Virus record (IMG/VR): IMGVR_UViG_3300027541_000073
Coordinates: 25,993-89,992 of that record
Strand: one strand, 5' to 3'
DNA: 64,000 bases
Origin: a virus
The notes beneath the pieces were generated by a model. It was not told where the DNA came from, made no database searches, and saw only the letters and a program-made list of their open reading frames with translations. Positions 33,406 through 42,170 of the stretch are shown piece after piece. Position 1 is the first letter of the stretch. Every line of letters begins with the position of its first letter. A program made the translations under genes and the position numbers.

Positions 33406-35179
33406 AAACTTCTATGTCGTTAGCATAACTTGTGAACCCGTTTTCTTTTATTACCTTGAGCACGTTGTTCACTCGACCCACTAATTCATCCCTATGAGAA
33501 ATTAGATAGATGTTCTTATTACGTTCTCTGCCCATTTTCTTCAAAACACCCAGAGAGTTTTCAACGCCATTGGCGTCCATACCGCTATCGATAAGTTCAT
33601 CTATGAATAAGAGATTAATGTTCTGGTATAATGATTCCCAGACATCGCGGAACGCCCACGACAATCCTAAGATTAAGCGATTCCTTTCTCCTCGTGACAG
33701 GTTATCAAAATCTAAGTCCTGCCCGAGTTGGGTTATTTCTACCGTTAGGTCATTTTGGAATACAACGGTGTGAGGTAGACCCACCTTATCAAGGTAATAA
33801 GTCAGACGGTTATTCAAGTAAGCAAGATTTTGATCTATAATCTTCTTACGAATAAACGAATCTTTTGAAGTTAACAGTTTTAATAAAAACTCTTGATGCT
33901 CTTTCATTAGATTTAAACTGTTAACAGAGTCCCACGCTACTTCTTGAAGTGCAGTATTCTCTAATTCAGTAATCTGCTCTTGGTAAGTATCGCGTTCTTC
34001 TTGTTTATTTTTTAATTGTACAGCAAGGCTATCTAAATTAGACCTATGATTATAGGCTTCGTTTAGTGTGTCATAGAAAGTCTGTGGACGACCGTTGATG
34101 TCTCCAATAGACTCAAGTTCCTTTATAATCAACTCGAGATCTCCCGCTACCTTGGACAAGTATGTATCTGCATCAGCGAGATTTTTCTCTGCCGCTTTAA
34201 TCATTTCTTCATGTTTATGATCGTGCAGTTCTTGTTCACACGCAGGACAAGTCTTGTGTTCTAGTCGTTCTACTTCTTTCTGATACTTTCGTACAGTTTT
34301 ATCAGCCTGCATCACAGCAGTTTCTAAGGTAGCCTTTTCTTTGTTAAGACTTTTAATTCTAGCCGCTTGTTCGTCATATACTTTTAACTTTTCATGCTGT
34401 GCAATTTCTGCATCAATATCCACGCCAGCCAGCTCATCTATGGCTTTTTGTATTTTACTAATGTCTGCATCTTTACTACGTTGCCAAGCCGCTTGTTTTA
34501 ATTTTAAACTGTCGATGCTTTCTTGAATTTTATCATTGCTTTTCTTTACAGCATCAATTCTAGCACTTTCCTGTGTAATTTCTTCTTTAGTAATACGTAC
34601 TTGCTCTTTGAGAGTTTCTGCTTTTTCACTTAAAAGTGTAATACCTAGTAATTGTTCAATAATTACACGCTGGTCGTTGGCCCGCATACTAAGAAATGGC
34701 TCAGTATAAGTGTTCAATGCAACAATGTGCTTGAACATATCATGACTCATGCCTAGTAATTCATCAATATCTTTCTGTGTTTCTCGACTATCGCCTTGAC
34801 CTTCGTCATCTACATCTGCATTTTCTTGTTCTTGCTCGTCGACATAGAATTTTAATATGTTAGGTTTGCGCCCACGTTCGATTCTGTATAAACGTCCGTC
34901 TTTTTCAAACTCAACAGTAACTAACATATTCTTAGAATTAATCTTGTTAATAAGATTATCCTTCTTAATGTTAGTCAACGCCTGTCCGTAAAGCCCATAA
35001 CTTAGTGCATTTACGATAGTGGTCTTACCCGTGCCGTTTCGAGAGCCGGAATCGTCACCTCCTTGGTCCAAGTTCTCGCCTAAGACGAGGGTAAGTTGTT
35101 CTTTACCAAAATCTACTGCCTGTGTAGCATTACCTACACTCATGAAATTTTTAACTGTTAAGTCTTTTATTCTAATCAT
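33398..35179 (-). CDS. gp46: Recombination endonuclease subunit gp46 (SbcC/Rad50-like ATPase)
   Basis: 593 residues (T4 gp46 is 560). ABC-type ATPase that with gp47 resects DNA ends for recombination-dependent replication. Visible: Walker A GSRNGTGKTT (residues 45-54), long coiled coil, zinc-hook CPAC near residue 313, signature LSRGERNRLILGLSW near residue 493, Walker B LLFIDELIDSG near 525, and the H-loop SHRDE near 565. It overlaps gp47 by 4 bases (ATGA) and the downstream 75-residue gene by 8 bases. Expressed from the sigma70-like promoter upstream of gp47. Confidence 0.96.
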   Translation of the reverse strand: MIRIKDLTVKNFMSVGNATQAVDFGKEQLTLVLGENLDQGGDDSGSRNGTGKTTIVNALSYGLYGQALTNIKKDNLINKINSKNMLVTVEFEKDGRLYRIERGRKPNILKFYVDEQEQENADVDDEGQGDSRETQKDIDELLGMSHDMFKHIVALNTYTEPFLSMRANDQRVIIEQLLGITLLSEKAETLKEQVRITKEEITQESARIDAVKKSNDKIQESIDSLKLKQAAWQRSKDADISKIQKAIDELAGVDIDAEIAQHEKLKVYDEQAARIKSLNKEKATLETAVMQADKTVRKYQKEVERLEHKTCPACEQELHDHKHEEMIKAAEKNLADADTYLSKVAGDLELIIKELESIGDINGRPQTFYDTLNEAYNHRSNLDSLAVQLKNKQEERDTYQEQITELENTALQEVAWDSVNSLNLMKEHQEFLLKLLTSKDSFIRKKIIDQNLAYLNNRLTYYLDKVGLPHTVVFQNDLTVEITQLGQDLDFDNLSRGERNRLILGLSWAFRDVWESLYQNINLLFIDELIDSGMDANGVENSLGVLKKMGRERNKNIYLISHRDELVGRVNNVLKVIKENGFTSYANDIEVYD

Positions 35180-36180
35180 AGGTTATTATAAATCGCGAGT
35201 AATACTTTAGGATCGTATGTGTCGCTTTGTATGCTGGCAATTTGATTACTAACAATTTGATCTACACTTTCAAACTGTTGGACATCAAGGTTAGTGTTAA
35301 TTTCTACGTCTTTCTTCTCAGGAATTAATGTAAGTTCTCTGATATTTTCCTGAGCCATAAATGTTTCTTTAATAAAACTGGCTTCTTCGAAACTAATATC
35401 AATATCAATACCTACACGTAGATATGTTTTAGGAAGAATTAGTGTTTCGGATTCGTCAATAAGTTGACTCAGTTTTACAGTCTTAAACTTAGGAGCATCG
35501 TTCCAAACTTTATACACAGGCTTCTTTCCGTGTTCTAAAATCATCATGCCTCTGTCGTCGTCCCAAGCATCTGCATAGTTGTGCGGAAACGCATTACCAA
35601 TGTAAACAATATTTTCTTTTGCTTGGCGTTTATGAAAGTGCCCGCTGAATACATATTCAGGGTTCTTAAAGTTGCTGGCCTGTAACTCACCGTGGTCCGG
35701 CATCTGCACCATTGCGTTCATCATAAACAACGGAAGTTCAAAGTGTCCAAACACATAACGACTTTTTAACTTTTCCATCTTTTTCCACTCATCGCCTACT
35801 AACCAAGGAACTAGTGTAACATCATCTATGGTAGTAATTTCGCTGATAACAGTTACTCCTGGAATATGTCTGCCCCAGTCAACTGAGTGTACATCACGCT
35901 TATCCTTATAGTATAAGTCGTGATTGCCTGGAAAGAAGTAAAACTGATCAAATGCCTTGCCCAGTTTTTCTAAACAGCGGATTGAACTGTGCATAGTCAA
36001 CATATTAAGACTGTTTCGATTGTGATGCCAATCGCCTAGGAAGATGCCAGTATCACATCCTTCCTTTTTAGCCTCAGCAATAAACCAATCTACGAATTCT
36101 TCGCAGTCCTGATTATGTGTACTAGAGTTCGATTTTAATCCAAAGTGTATGTCTGTAAAACACGCAACTTTTTTAAACAT
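35176..36180 (-). CDS. gp47: Recombination endonuclease subunit gp47 (SbcD/Mre11-like)
   Basis: 334 residues (T4 gp47 is 339). Calcineurin-like phosphoesterase: metal ligands visible as D10-I-H12 (TDIHFG), GDWHHN at 49-54, GNHD at 85-88, then FGHFELP and SGHFHKRQ with the last histidines. With gp46 it forms the nuclease that processes broken DNA ends and host DNA. AAGGATT before the start; the leader predicted from the -10 box is only about 10 bases. Confidence 0.96.
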   Translation of the reverse strand: MFKKVACFTDIHFGLKSNSSTHNQDCEEFVDWFIAEAKKEGCDTGIFLGDWHHNRNSLNMLTMHSSIRCLEKLGKAFDQFYFFPGNHDLYYKDKRDVHSVDWGRHIPGVTVISEITTIDDVTLVPWLVGDEWKKMEKLKSRYVFGHFELPLFMMNAMVQMPDHGELQASNFKNPEYVFSGHFHKRQAKENIVYIGNAFPHNYADAWDDDRGMMILEHGKKPVYKVWNDAPKFKTVKLSQLIDESETLILPKTYLRVGIDIDISFEEASFIKETFMAQENIRELTLIPEKKDVEINTNLDVQQFESVDQIVSNQIASIQSDTYDPKVLLAIYNNL

Positions 36181-36197
36181 TATAATCCTTTTTGGTT

Positions 36198-36227
36198 ATT
36201 ATAGCAAAAATACAACAGCCGTGTCAA
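36198..36227 (-). promoter_or_regulatory. sigma70-type promoter for gp47-gp46
   Basis: On the minus strand TTGACA (36227-36222), an 18-base spacer, TATAAT (36203-36198). Both hexamers are full E. coli consensus. The -35 element overlaps the gp55 stop codon. It implies host-polymerase (early/middle) expression of the recombination genes, unlike the structural genes. Confidence 0.8.
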
Positions 36228-37054
36228 TCTTCTGCGGCCGGTGTATTCTCTCGTTTCATTGCGTTATCGTATTCTTGATTAATCATACGGGTGTAACTTG
36301 GGTTCATACCATTTTCTTGCAAGATATCGTCTCGGATGTTTTGCATTTTCTTTTCGATATTAATGACACGGACAAACGAATTCGTGACTGCCGCGGTAAA
36401 ATATGCGAAAGGGTTATCACTTTTGCTTTCATCAAATTGTAATCCTATTTGTGTAAGTTGAAGGATTGCTTGACCCTTCATTTCGTCATTGTAAGTATAA
36501 CCTCTAACGTTACCTCTGGTAGCATATCGTTCGCAGAGTTTGATATACATACGGGCTAGTGTGTCTGTAATTTGACCATGATCTTTACTGAACTTGCCCT
36601 TAATCATTCCGCCCTTCCAGTGGCTTTTACCTACACATATTAGTTCGTCATTGTCGTCAAATTTCCAGTGCTGGAACGCTGGAAAATTTACTTTCTCTCT
36701 ATGATCCGCCTGACTTTTTGGTGTACGTTTACGCCCAGGTTCTAGCGGAATGTGATCGTAAGTCATAATTCTAAAAACTAAATCAGTTTTTTCAATTTTC
36801 TTATAATCTACTTCAAACTCGGCTACTTTAACTTTGGGGTTTACGGCTTTAGCCGCTTCAAATGCTTGTTGTTGCTGTCGTTTAGCCTTAACTCTTTTGG
36901 CTTCTGCGATGGTTCTAATGTTAATTTTTTCTAAACTTGGTAGTATTAAGTCGTATTGATGGTACTCTGGCTTAACAAAACTACAGTAAGAGTTCTTACT
37001 TTTGTGTATCTCGGATAACAAATCTTTGTTATTCAGGTAGTTAACTTTTTTCAT
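36224..37054 (-). CDS. gp55: Late sigma factor gp55
   Basis: 276 residues; T4 gp55 is 185. Binds host RNA polymerase and recognises late promoters such as the TATAAATA-like elements in this window. N-terminal VNYLNNKDLLSEI corresponds to T4 YNYVNNKELLQAI; the core is GYTYNDEMKGQAILQLTQIG, then FDESKSDNPFAYFTAAVTNSF, against T4 [20 protein letters not shown] and [21 protein letters not shown]. The C-terminus RDDILQENGMNPSYT follows. Between the two matching blocks are about 150 extra residues with HREKVNFPAFQHWKF and SHWKGGMIKGKF, absent from T4, perhaps extra polymerase or co-activator contacts. GAGGAG lies 12 bases upstream; the promoter is at 37079-37107. Confidence 0.9.
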   Translation of the reverse strand: MKKVNYLNNKDLLSEIHKSKNSYCSFVKPEYHQYDLILPSLEKINIRTIAEAKRVKAKRQQQQAFEAAKAVNPKVKVAEFEVDYKKIEKTDLVFRIMTYDHIPLEPGRKRTPKSQADHREKVNFPAFQHWKFDDNDELICVGKSHWKGGMIKGKFSKDHGQITDTLARMYIKLCERYATRGNVRGYTYNDEMKGQAILQLTQIGLQFDESKSDNPFAYFTAAVTNSFVRVINIEKKMQNIRDDILQENGMNPSYTRMINQEYDNAMKRENTPAAED

Positions 37055-37078
37055 TATAATTATGACTCCTCACTATAA

Positions 37079-37107
37079 ATTATAAACTATGCACTTAATA
37101 AAGTCAA
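37079..37107 (-). promoter_or_regulatory. sigma70-type promoter for gp55, overlapping a late promoter
   Basis: Minus strand: TTGACT (37107-37102), 17-base spacer, TATAAT (37084-37079). The -35 box overlaps the plus-strand late 8-mer at 37106-37113. Confidence 0.78.
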
Positions 37108-37113
37108 TAAATA
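37106..37113 (+). promoter_or_regulatory. Late promoter for baseplate operon
   Basis: AATAAATA, 22 bases before ATG 37136, followed by AAGGATAA as ribosome site. It shares bases with the gp55 -35 box on the other strand. Confidence 0.6.
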
Positions 37114-37135
37114 TGTTTAACAAGGATAACCAAAA

Positions 37136-38023
37136 ATGCCATTAGACTTAAACAATTTTGTTAGCGGTGCTAGATCTATTGCTGGCTCTGTAGCCGGTAC
37201 ATTGGGTACTATCGGGAATACGGTAAACACATTAAAAACGGAAGGGTTTGGCGCGGCATTACGTAGCGTTAATTTACTCCCGGGCGGAGAAACAGGCGCA
37301 AAAAGTAATCCAGCATCTGCAATTTTTAGTTCATCTGCAAGTAGAGATTGGAGAGTGCGTTTAAGCCTCCCAACTAACCCAGCATATAAATCTAGTTCTA
37401 TTATGCGTCCGTTGATAGAAACCAATGGTATGGTGTTTCCTTTTACGCCCTCAATACAGATGCAACATACGGCAAACTACCAGCCAATGACACCTGTACA
37501 CAATAATTATCCTTTCTTGTCTTATGAAAACAGCAAAGTTGATGCAATGACAATTACAGGACAGTTTTTCTGCGAAGATGCTGTGGAAGCCGCATACTGG
37601 ATTGCCGCAGTACATTATCTAAAATCAGTAACAAAGATGGCATTCGGTTCTGACACAAATGCAGGAGCACCTCCTCCAGTATTAAAACTTAACGGATACG
37701 GAGATTATGTATTCAAAGATGTGCCTGTGGTAGTTACAAACTTTTCAATAGAATTACCTAATGATTGTGATTATATTTCTACAGGACTATCTGCCGGCGC
37801 ACCTAGTGCAGGTGTAGTATCAAAGGCAGCATCTTTAGTTGGAATTAACATTCCAGGATCCAGCGTAGGACAAGGTGTCGCGTGGGCACCAGTTAAAAGT
37901 ACAATTACAGTTACAGTACAGCCATTGTACAGTAGAGAACAAGTTAGAAACTTTAGCCTTGATAAGTTTATCAAAGGAGACTATGTACTTGGTTCAGGTA
38001 ACAATAAATCAGGATTCATTTAA
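37136..38023 (+). CDS. Baseplate/tail-tube initiator-type protein (gp48/gp54-like role)
   Basis: 295 residues starting MPLDLNNFVSGARSIAG, AAGGATAA upstream. N-terminal low-complexity helix of about 55 residues, then a compact beta-rich domain beginning SASRDWRVRLSLP with TPSIQMQHTANYQ, a VDAMTITGQFFCEDAVEAAYW helix, a GYGDYVFKDVPVVVTNFSI strand pair and the end REQVRNFSLDKFIKGDYV. This plan matches tube-fold proteins at the tail tube-baseplate junction (T4 gp48 and gp54), and the gene sits directly before gp53 in a tail cluster. Which of the two it corresponds to cannot be told from sequence by eye. Its stop overlaps the gp53 start (TAATG). Confidence 0.65.
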   Translation: MPLDLNNFVSGARSIAGSVAGTLGTIGNTVNTLKTEGFGAALRSVNLLPGGETGAKSNPASAIFSSSASRDWRVRLSLPTNPAYKSSSIMRPLIETNGMVFPFTPSIQMQHTANYQPMTPVHNNYPFLSYENSKVDAMTITGQFFCEDAVEAAYWIAAVHYLKSVTKMAFGSDTNAGAPPPVLKLNGYGDYVFKDVPVVVTNFSIELPNDCDYISTGLSAGAPSAGVVSKAASLVGINIPGSSVGQGVAWAPVKSTITVTVQPLYSREQVRNFSLDKFIKGDYVLGSGNNKSGFI

Positions 38024-38322
38024 TGGTAACGTATAACAATAAAAGCCCGTGGTTTAAAACACAAGAACTTCCAGGATTTCTTGCACCTATCAATGTGCGC
38101 CCAGTTAGTGCAGAGCCAGACGATTGGGTTTATACAATTGAACCGCAGTACAATCACAGACCTGATTTATTAGCATATGACTTGTATGGCTCTACTAAAT
38201 TATGGTGGGTGTTCATGCAACGTAATATGGACACTATAAAAGATCCAATTTTTGATTTTAGATCTGGAGTAAAAATTTACATTCCTAAAAAATCTAGTTT
38301 ATTCGATGTGTTAGGATTATAA
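38023..38322 (+). CDS. gp53: Baseplate wedge protein gp53
   Basis: 99 residues (T4 gp53 is 196, so about half length). LysM-like core typical of the gp53 family: TIEPQYNHRPDLLAYDLYGS with TKLWWVFMQRNMDTIKDPIFDF and GVKIYIPKKSSL. Part of the wedge that anchors to gp6/gp25. Start overlaps the preceding stop as TAATG, so translation is coupled. Confidence 0.88.
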   Translation: MVTYNNKSPWFKTQELPGFLAPINVRPVSAEPDDWVYTIEPQYNHRPDLLAYDLYGSTKLWWVFMQRNMDTIKDPIFDFRSGVKIYIPKKSSLFDVLGL

Positions 38323-38323
38323 T

Positions 38324-40759
38324 ATGCCTTTAACAGACAGTATCGGTATTAAACGAAATGTACTGGAAAAATTTTCTTCCTATAACAGCATTTTTACAAT
38401 TAGTGCTTTAACTAGTGAACAAATAAATTTTCCAGAATCATCTACAAGTTATAAAAATAATCAACTAGGACAGATTATTTTACGTAGCGGTGCAGGCAGA
38501 CCCGACAACAGAGTTATGACTGCATATACTTCAGCGGCAAACCCAACAGGAAAATACGACTTTTATATTGACAACATTGAAATAGGTAGTTTAATAACCT
38601 ACGATAAAAGAACTAAAGGAACAAACTCTACAAATATAAGTTTTGAAATATTTGAACCTTATAGTTTAGGAATGTTTTTACAGACATTACAATTAGCCGC
38701 CGCCGCACAATCGGATCAAGGTATGATGGTTAACTATACAGAAATGCCTTTTTTGTTAACCATAGAATTTATTGGCTATGACAGCGCAGGAAATATTATT
38801 CCTGTAGACGACGTTTTAAATCGACACATTCCTTTTACTTGGGGACAGATAGAAATGGATATTTCTGCCTCTGGTTGTCGATATAAATGCACAGCCATTC
38901 CTTACAACGAATCTGCACTGTCAGACGAAGTAAACACATTAAAATCAGATATAAAAATCAGCGGCACAACAGTTCAGGAAATATTACAGTCGGGTACTAA
39001 TAGTCTGCAAAGATGGGCCAATGAGCGTACAAAAGAAATGGCCAAACAAGGAAGTGAAACAGGCAAAGAAGAATATGTTCCAGACGAAATTGTTATAATC
39101 TTTCCTAAAGACGGCGCACAGATATCATCTACAGAAATTCAAGATGATGCTGGACAATCAGCAACAGTTAATCCATCGTCGGAATCAAAAGATAAAAAAG
39201 TTCAAGAAAAATTAACATTAAACAAAAGTAGTAACTCTGTGGGCGGCACAGCAGGATCTGTAAAAATGCTCGTGCAGAATTCAGAATCTTTAAACGATAT
39301 AGGTAAATCAAAAATGGGATTTGACCTAGACACTGGCGGAGACAGTCAATTAAAACCTAAAGATCAAATACAAAAAGACCCAGACAAGCCTAACTCTAGA
39401 AAAGACAACGTCTACGATCCTAAGGATAAAGTTTTTAAATTTGGCCAAGGCACAACAATAGTTAATGCTATTACAGAAGTATTGTTGATGAGCGAATTTT
39501 GTAAAACAAACACAACGGCGCCTTCAGACAAAATGGGATTTAAAAAATGGTTTAGAATTGAAACACAGGTATTCAATTTAAAGCCACAGCCTGGAAACAA
39601 TAACAGGGCAAAGATTCCTAAACTTTATGTTTTTAAAATTGTTGAATATCTTGTACACGAGCACAGATTTAAACCTCCAGGCGCACAGCCACAGGGTTAC
39701 GATGAATTAAAAAAGAATGCAGTTAAAGAATACAATTACATTTACACTGGCAAAAACGTAGATATTCTTACTTTTAATATTCAATTAAAAGCAGGATTGT
39801 TTACAACGGCTTATGCAGATAAAAACGCACTATCCGGCGCGGTGTACCCGCAAATTAATGGCCAAGGCGTAGGTTCCGCAGGACAACCGACCAACGACGA
39901 AGCAAACAAAAATGCTGTTGAAAAAGGTGCTCCAGTTGTTCCTGTAGGCGAAACATTTAGAAGATATAAAAATGCTGGTGGCGGTCCAAACGATGACTAT
40001 CGTAGTTTAGTTGCTAAAAACTTTTACGAAGCATTACTAAACAGTCAAGCAGATTTAATGACAGCAGACATAGAAATACTAGGAGACCCTTACTATATTG
40101 CCGATAGTGGTATGGGAAATTTCAGTGACATTCCTGCAAACTTTAATGAAACATCCAGTGGCGCAATGAATTATCAAAGTGGCGAAGTCGATGTTATCGT
40201 TAATTTTAGAACACCATCGGATTATAATTCTATCACCGGAAACATGGACTTTATGTCTGGTGTTCAAAATGCAGGATTTAGTGGGTTGTATAATGTTCAA
40301 GAAGTTACAAACGTCTTTAAAGGCGGAAAATTTACACAAACATTAAAAGCAATACGCAGACCAATACAAGAACCAGTTAAAGAAGCACCGGCTGAAACTA
40401 AACAAGATGTTAAAAAACAAGAAGTTCCTGTAGCAGAACAAGCAACAAACAAACCTGAACCTCCAAAACAACAAACGTTTGCACAGGCATTTGCATCTGC
40501 AAGAAAGAGTGCAGGAAATAGCGGCGGCAGATTTACTTGGACAGATCCTAAGACAGGTAATACTGGAGTTTATCATACTGGATATAAAGGTGAAAATGTA
40601 TTACCGCCTAACACAGACGAAGGTAAATCATTAACACAACGTCCAGGAGAAACTGCTAAGAAGTCAATCGATTCTGTTTCTAAAGGATCGAGAGAAAGTC
40701 AAGTTGAATACACTAATACAGGAATACCAATTCCAGGAAGACCAAGAGGCGGCGCATAA
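38324..40759 (+). CDS. Large baseplate hub protein, gp27-like in context
   Basis: 811 residues, AGGATTA upstream. Beta-rich N-terminal domain (KYDFYIDNIEIGSLITYD, NISFEIFEPYSLGMFLQTLQ, TWGQIEMDISASGCRYKCTA), a Lys/Glu/Asp-rich linker about residues 255-375, a second structured half (FKFGQGTTIVNAITEVLLMS, FRIETQVFNLKPQ, YIYTGKNVDILTFNIQLKAG, GDPYYIADSGMGNF, YNVQEVTNVFKGGKF), and a disordered Pro/Gln/Gly tail. Lies directly before the gp5-like spike with a TAATG overlap, as gp27 partners gp5 in T4. The order hub-gp5-gp25-gp6 supports a hub role. T4 gp27 has 391 residues and no sequence similarity is evident by eye, so confidence in the name is low. Confidence 0.55.
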   Translation: MPLTDSIGIKRNVLEKFSSYNSIFTISALTSEQINFPESSTSYKNNQLGQIILRSGAGRPDNRVMTAYTSAANPTGKYDFYIDNIEIGSLITYDKRTKGTNSTNISFEIFEPYSLGMFLQTLQLAAAAQSDQGMMVNYTEMPFLLTIEFIGYDSAGNIIPVDDVLNRHIPFTWGQIEMDISASGCRYKCTAIPYNESALSDEVNTLKSDIKISGTTVQEILQSGTNSLQRWANERTKEMAKQGSETGKEEYVPDEIVIIFPKDGAQISSTEIQDDAGQSATVNPSSESKDKKVQEKLTLNKSSNSVGGTAGSVKMLVQNSESLNDIGKSKMGFDLDTGGDSQLKPKDQIQKDPDKPNSRKDNVYDPKDKVFKFGQGTTIVNAITEVLLMSEFCKTNTTAPSDKMGFKKWFRIETQVFNLKPQPGNNNRAKIPKLYVFKIVEYLVHEHRFKPPGAQPQGYDELKKNAVKEYNYIYTGKNVDILTFNIQLKAGLFTTAYADKNALSGAVYPQINGQGVGSAGQPTNDEANKNAVEKGAPVVPVGETFRRYKNAGGGPNDDYRSLVAKNFYEALLNSQADLMTADIEILGDPYYIADSGMGNFSDIPANFNETSSGAMNYQSGEVDVIVNFRTPSDYNSITGNMDFMSGVQNAGFSGLYNVQEVTNVFKGGKFTQTLKAIRRPIQEPVKEAPAETKQDVKKQEVPVAEQATNKPEPPKQQTFAQAFASARKSAGNSGGRFTWTDPKTGNTGVYHTGYKGENVLPPNTDEGKSLTQRPGETAKKSIDSVSKGSRESQVEYTNTGIPIPGRPRGGA

Positions 40760-42153
40760 TGTCTAATGAAAATAATAGAAGTAATGAAGTAAGCGGTGGA
40801 AGAGTTGATCCAGGCCCTCACTTGGCAAGAGTAGTTAGAAATGAAGATAACAAATATATGGGCACACTCCATGTACAGTTATTGCGTGATGTTGGTAATA
40901 TACCAAACAGTGAAGGTAGCACATATCCTGTACAGTATCTAAGTCCATTTTATGGTGTTACTAGTTTAGAGCATGTGGGAAAAAATAATACCTATGACGA
41001 CACACAAAAAAGTTACGGTATGTGGATGGTGCCGCCAACTGAAGGAGGAATAGTTGTTGTTATTTTTATTGAAGGCGATACTAGCAAAGGTTTCTGGCTA
41101 GGCTGTGTTCAGGATGAATACATGAATTTTATGATTCCTGGAATTGCCGCAACGGAATTGAATACAAAAATTCCTCCAGCAAAAGAACCTGTAGCAGAAT
41201 ACAATAAAAAACTTAATACAGGAAATCAACCTGATGCTACACAAATTAAAAAACCTGTACATCCGTTTACAGGAGTATTAAGCACACAAGGTTTACTAAC
41301 AGATGAAATTAGAGGCATAACAACTAGCTCTGCTCGCAGAGAAAGCCCAAGTAATGTATTTGGTATTAGTACCCCAGGGCCTGTAGATAGATTATCTGGA
41401 CAGGCACGCGGTACAGTTGGAACAAAAGAAAATCCTGTTAAAGGAGCCTTTGTTAGTCGTTTAGGCGGCACAACTTTAGTAATGGATGACGGCGATGAAA
41501 ATTATCTACGAACAGGACATGCTTCAGAAACTGCTTCTAATTATGTGTCTGTAGATGACAAAGGCGGCAGCAAAGATATACCTCACAATGAATTATTTCG
41601 TATTAGGACAAGAACTGGACATCAGATTCTTTTACACAATAGTGAAGATTTAATTTACATAGGTAATGCTCGAGGTACTACTTGGATCGAATTGACTAGC
41701 AACGGAAAGATAGATATTTTTGCCGAAGACAGCATTAGTATCCATACTAAAAACGACCTAAATATTACAGCAGACAGAGATATTAATATGAAAGCCGGTA
41801 GAAATATAAATTTAATTGCCGGAGAAAAAATGCACACGGAAACGGGTGCAGACTGGTTAGTGTCTGTAGGTGCAGACAGCAAATTAACAGTTAGCGGACA
41901 GAGCAATATCAGTGCCGGCGGCAACCATGTTGAAACAGCCAGCCAAATTCATATGAACGGCCCTGCGGCATCGACCTGCGGATCGGCTAGTGCGCCCAAG
42001 CGAATTCCACAGCACGAACCGTGGTCAGGACATGAAAATTTAAATCCAGCAGGCCATACTCCTGCTAAAACAGACTCTAGTTCTAGTGCAAGTGTAACAG
42101 ATGGAACACAGTCTAAAATCGTTGATACCTTCAAAAAGATATCAAAAAAATAA
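40759..42153 (+). CDS. gp5: Baseplate central spike gp5-like, without lysozyme domain
   Basis: 464 residues (T4 gp5 is 575). N-terminal OB-fold about residues 20-135: LARVVRNEDNKYMGTLHVQL, WMVPPTEGGIVVVIFIEGD, KGFWLGCVQDEYMNFMIPG. The C-terminal part about 250-400 is a triple-beta-helix needle with TGHQILLHNSEDLIYIGNA, NGKIDIFAEDSISIHTKNDL, NITADRDINMKAGRNINLIA and IHMNGPAA. The lysozyme domain that lies between OB and needle in T4 gp5 is missing; instead there is a linker (VDRLSGQARGTVGTKENPVK). Spike for membrane puncture; no peptidoglycan hydrolase residues are seen in this protein. The ORF starts in the stop of the preceding gene. Confidence 0.88.
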   Translation: MSNENNRSNEVSGGRVDPGPHLARVVRNEDNKYMGTLHVQLLRDVGNIPNSEGSTYPVQYLSPFYGVTSLEHVGKNNTYDDTQKSYGMWMVPPTEGGIVVVIFIEGDTSKGFWLGCVQDEYMNFMIPGIAATELNTKIPPAKEPVAEYNKKLNTGNQPDATQIKKPVHPFTGVLSTQGLLTDEIRGITTSSARRESPSNVFGISTPGPVDRLSGQARGTVGTKENPVKGAFVSRLGGTTLVMDDGDENYLRTGHASETASNYVSVDDKGGSKDIPHNELFRIRTRTGHQILLHNSEDLIYIGNARGTTWIELTSNGKIDIFAEDSISIHTKNDLNITADRDINMKAGRNINLIAGEKMHTETGADWLVSVGADSKLTVSGQSNISAGGNHVETASQIHMNGPAASTCGSASAPKRIPQHEPWSGHENLNPAGHTPAKTDSSSSASVTDGTQSKIVDTFKKISKK

Positions 42154-42155
42154 GA

Positions 42156-42163
42156 AATAAATA
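42156..42163 (+). promoter_or_regulatory. Possible late promoter immediately before gp25
   Basis: AATAAATA, just 7 bases before ATG 42171. If used as in T4, transcription would start at or next to the ATG, giving a nearly leaderless mRNA; no ribosome site is visible. It could also be coincidence. Confidence 0.35.
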
Positions 42164-42170
42164 TTAAACT

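Noticed and set aside
37117-37425. Minus-strand 102-codon ORF opposite the 295-residue tail gene
   Set aside because: Antisense shadow of a conserved-type coding frame with its own late promoter and ribosome site.
40759-42153. Lysozyme domain in the gp5-like spike
   Set aside because: The segment between OB-fold and needle has no lysozyme catalytic pattern and is too short.
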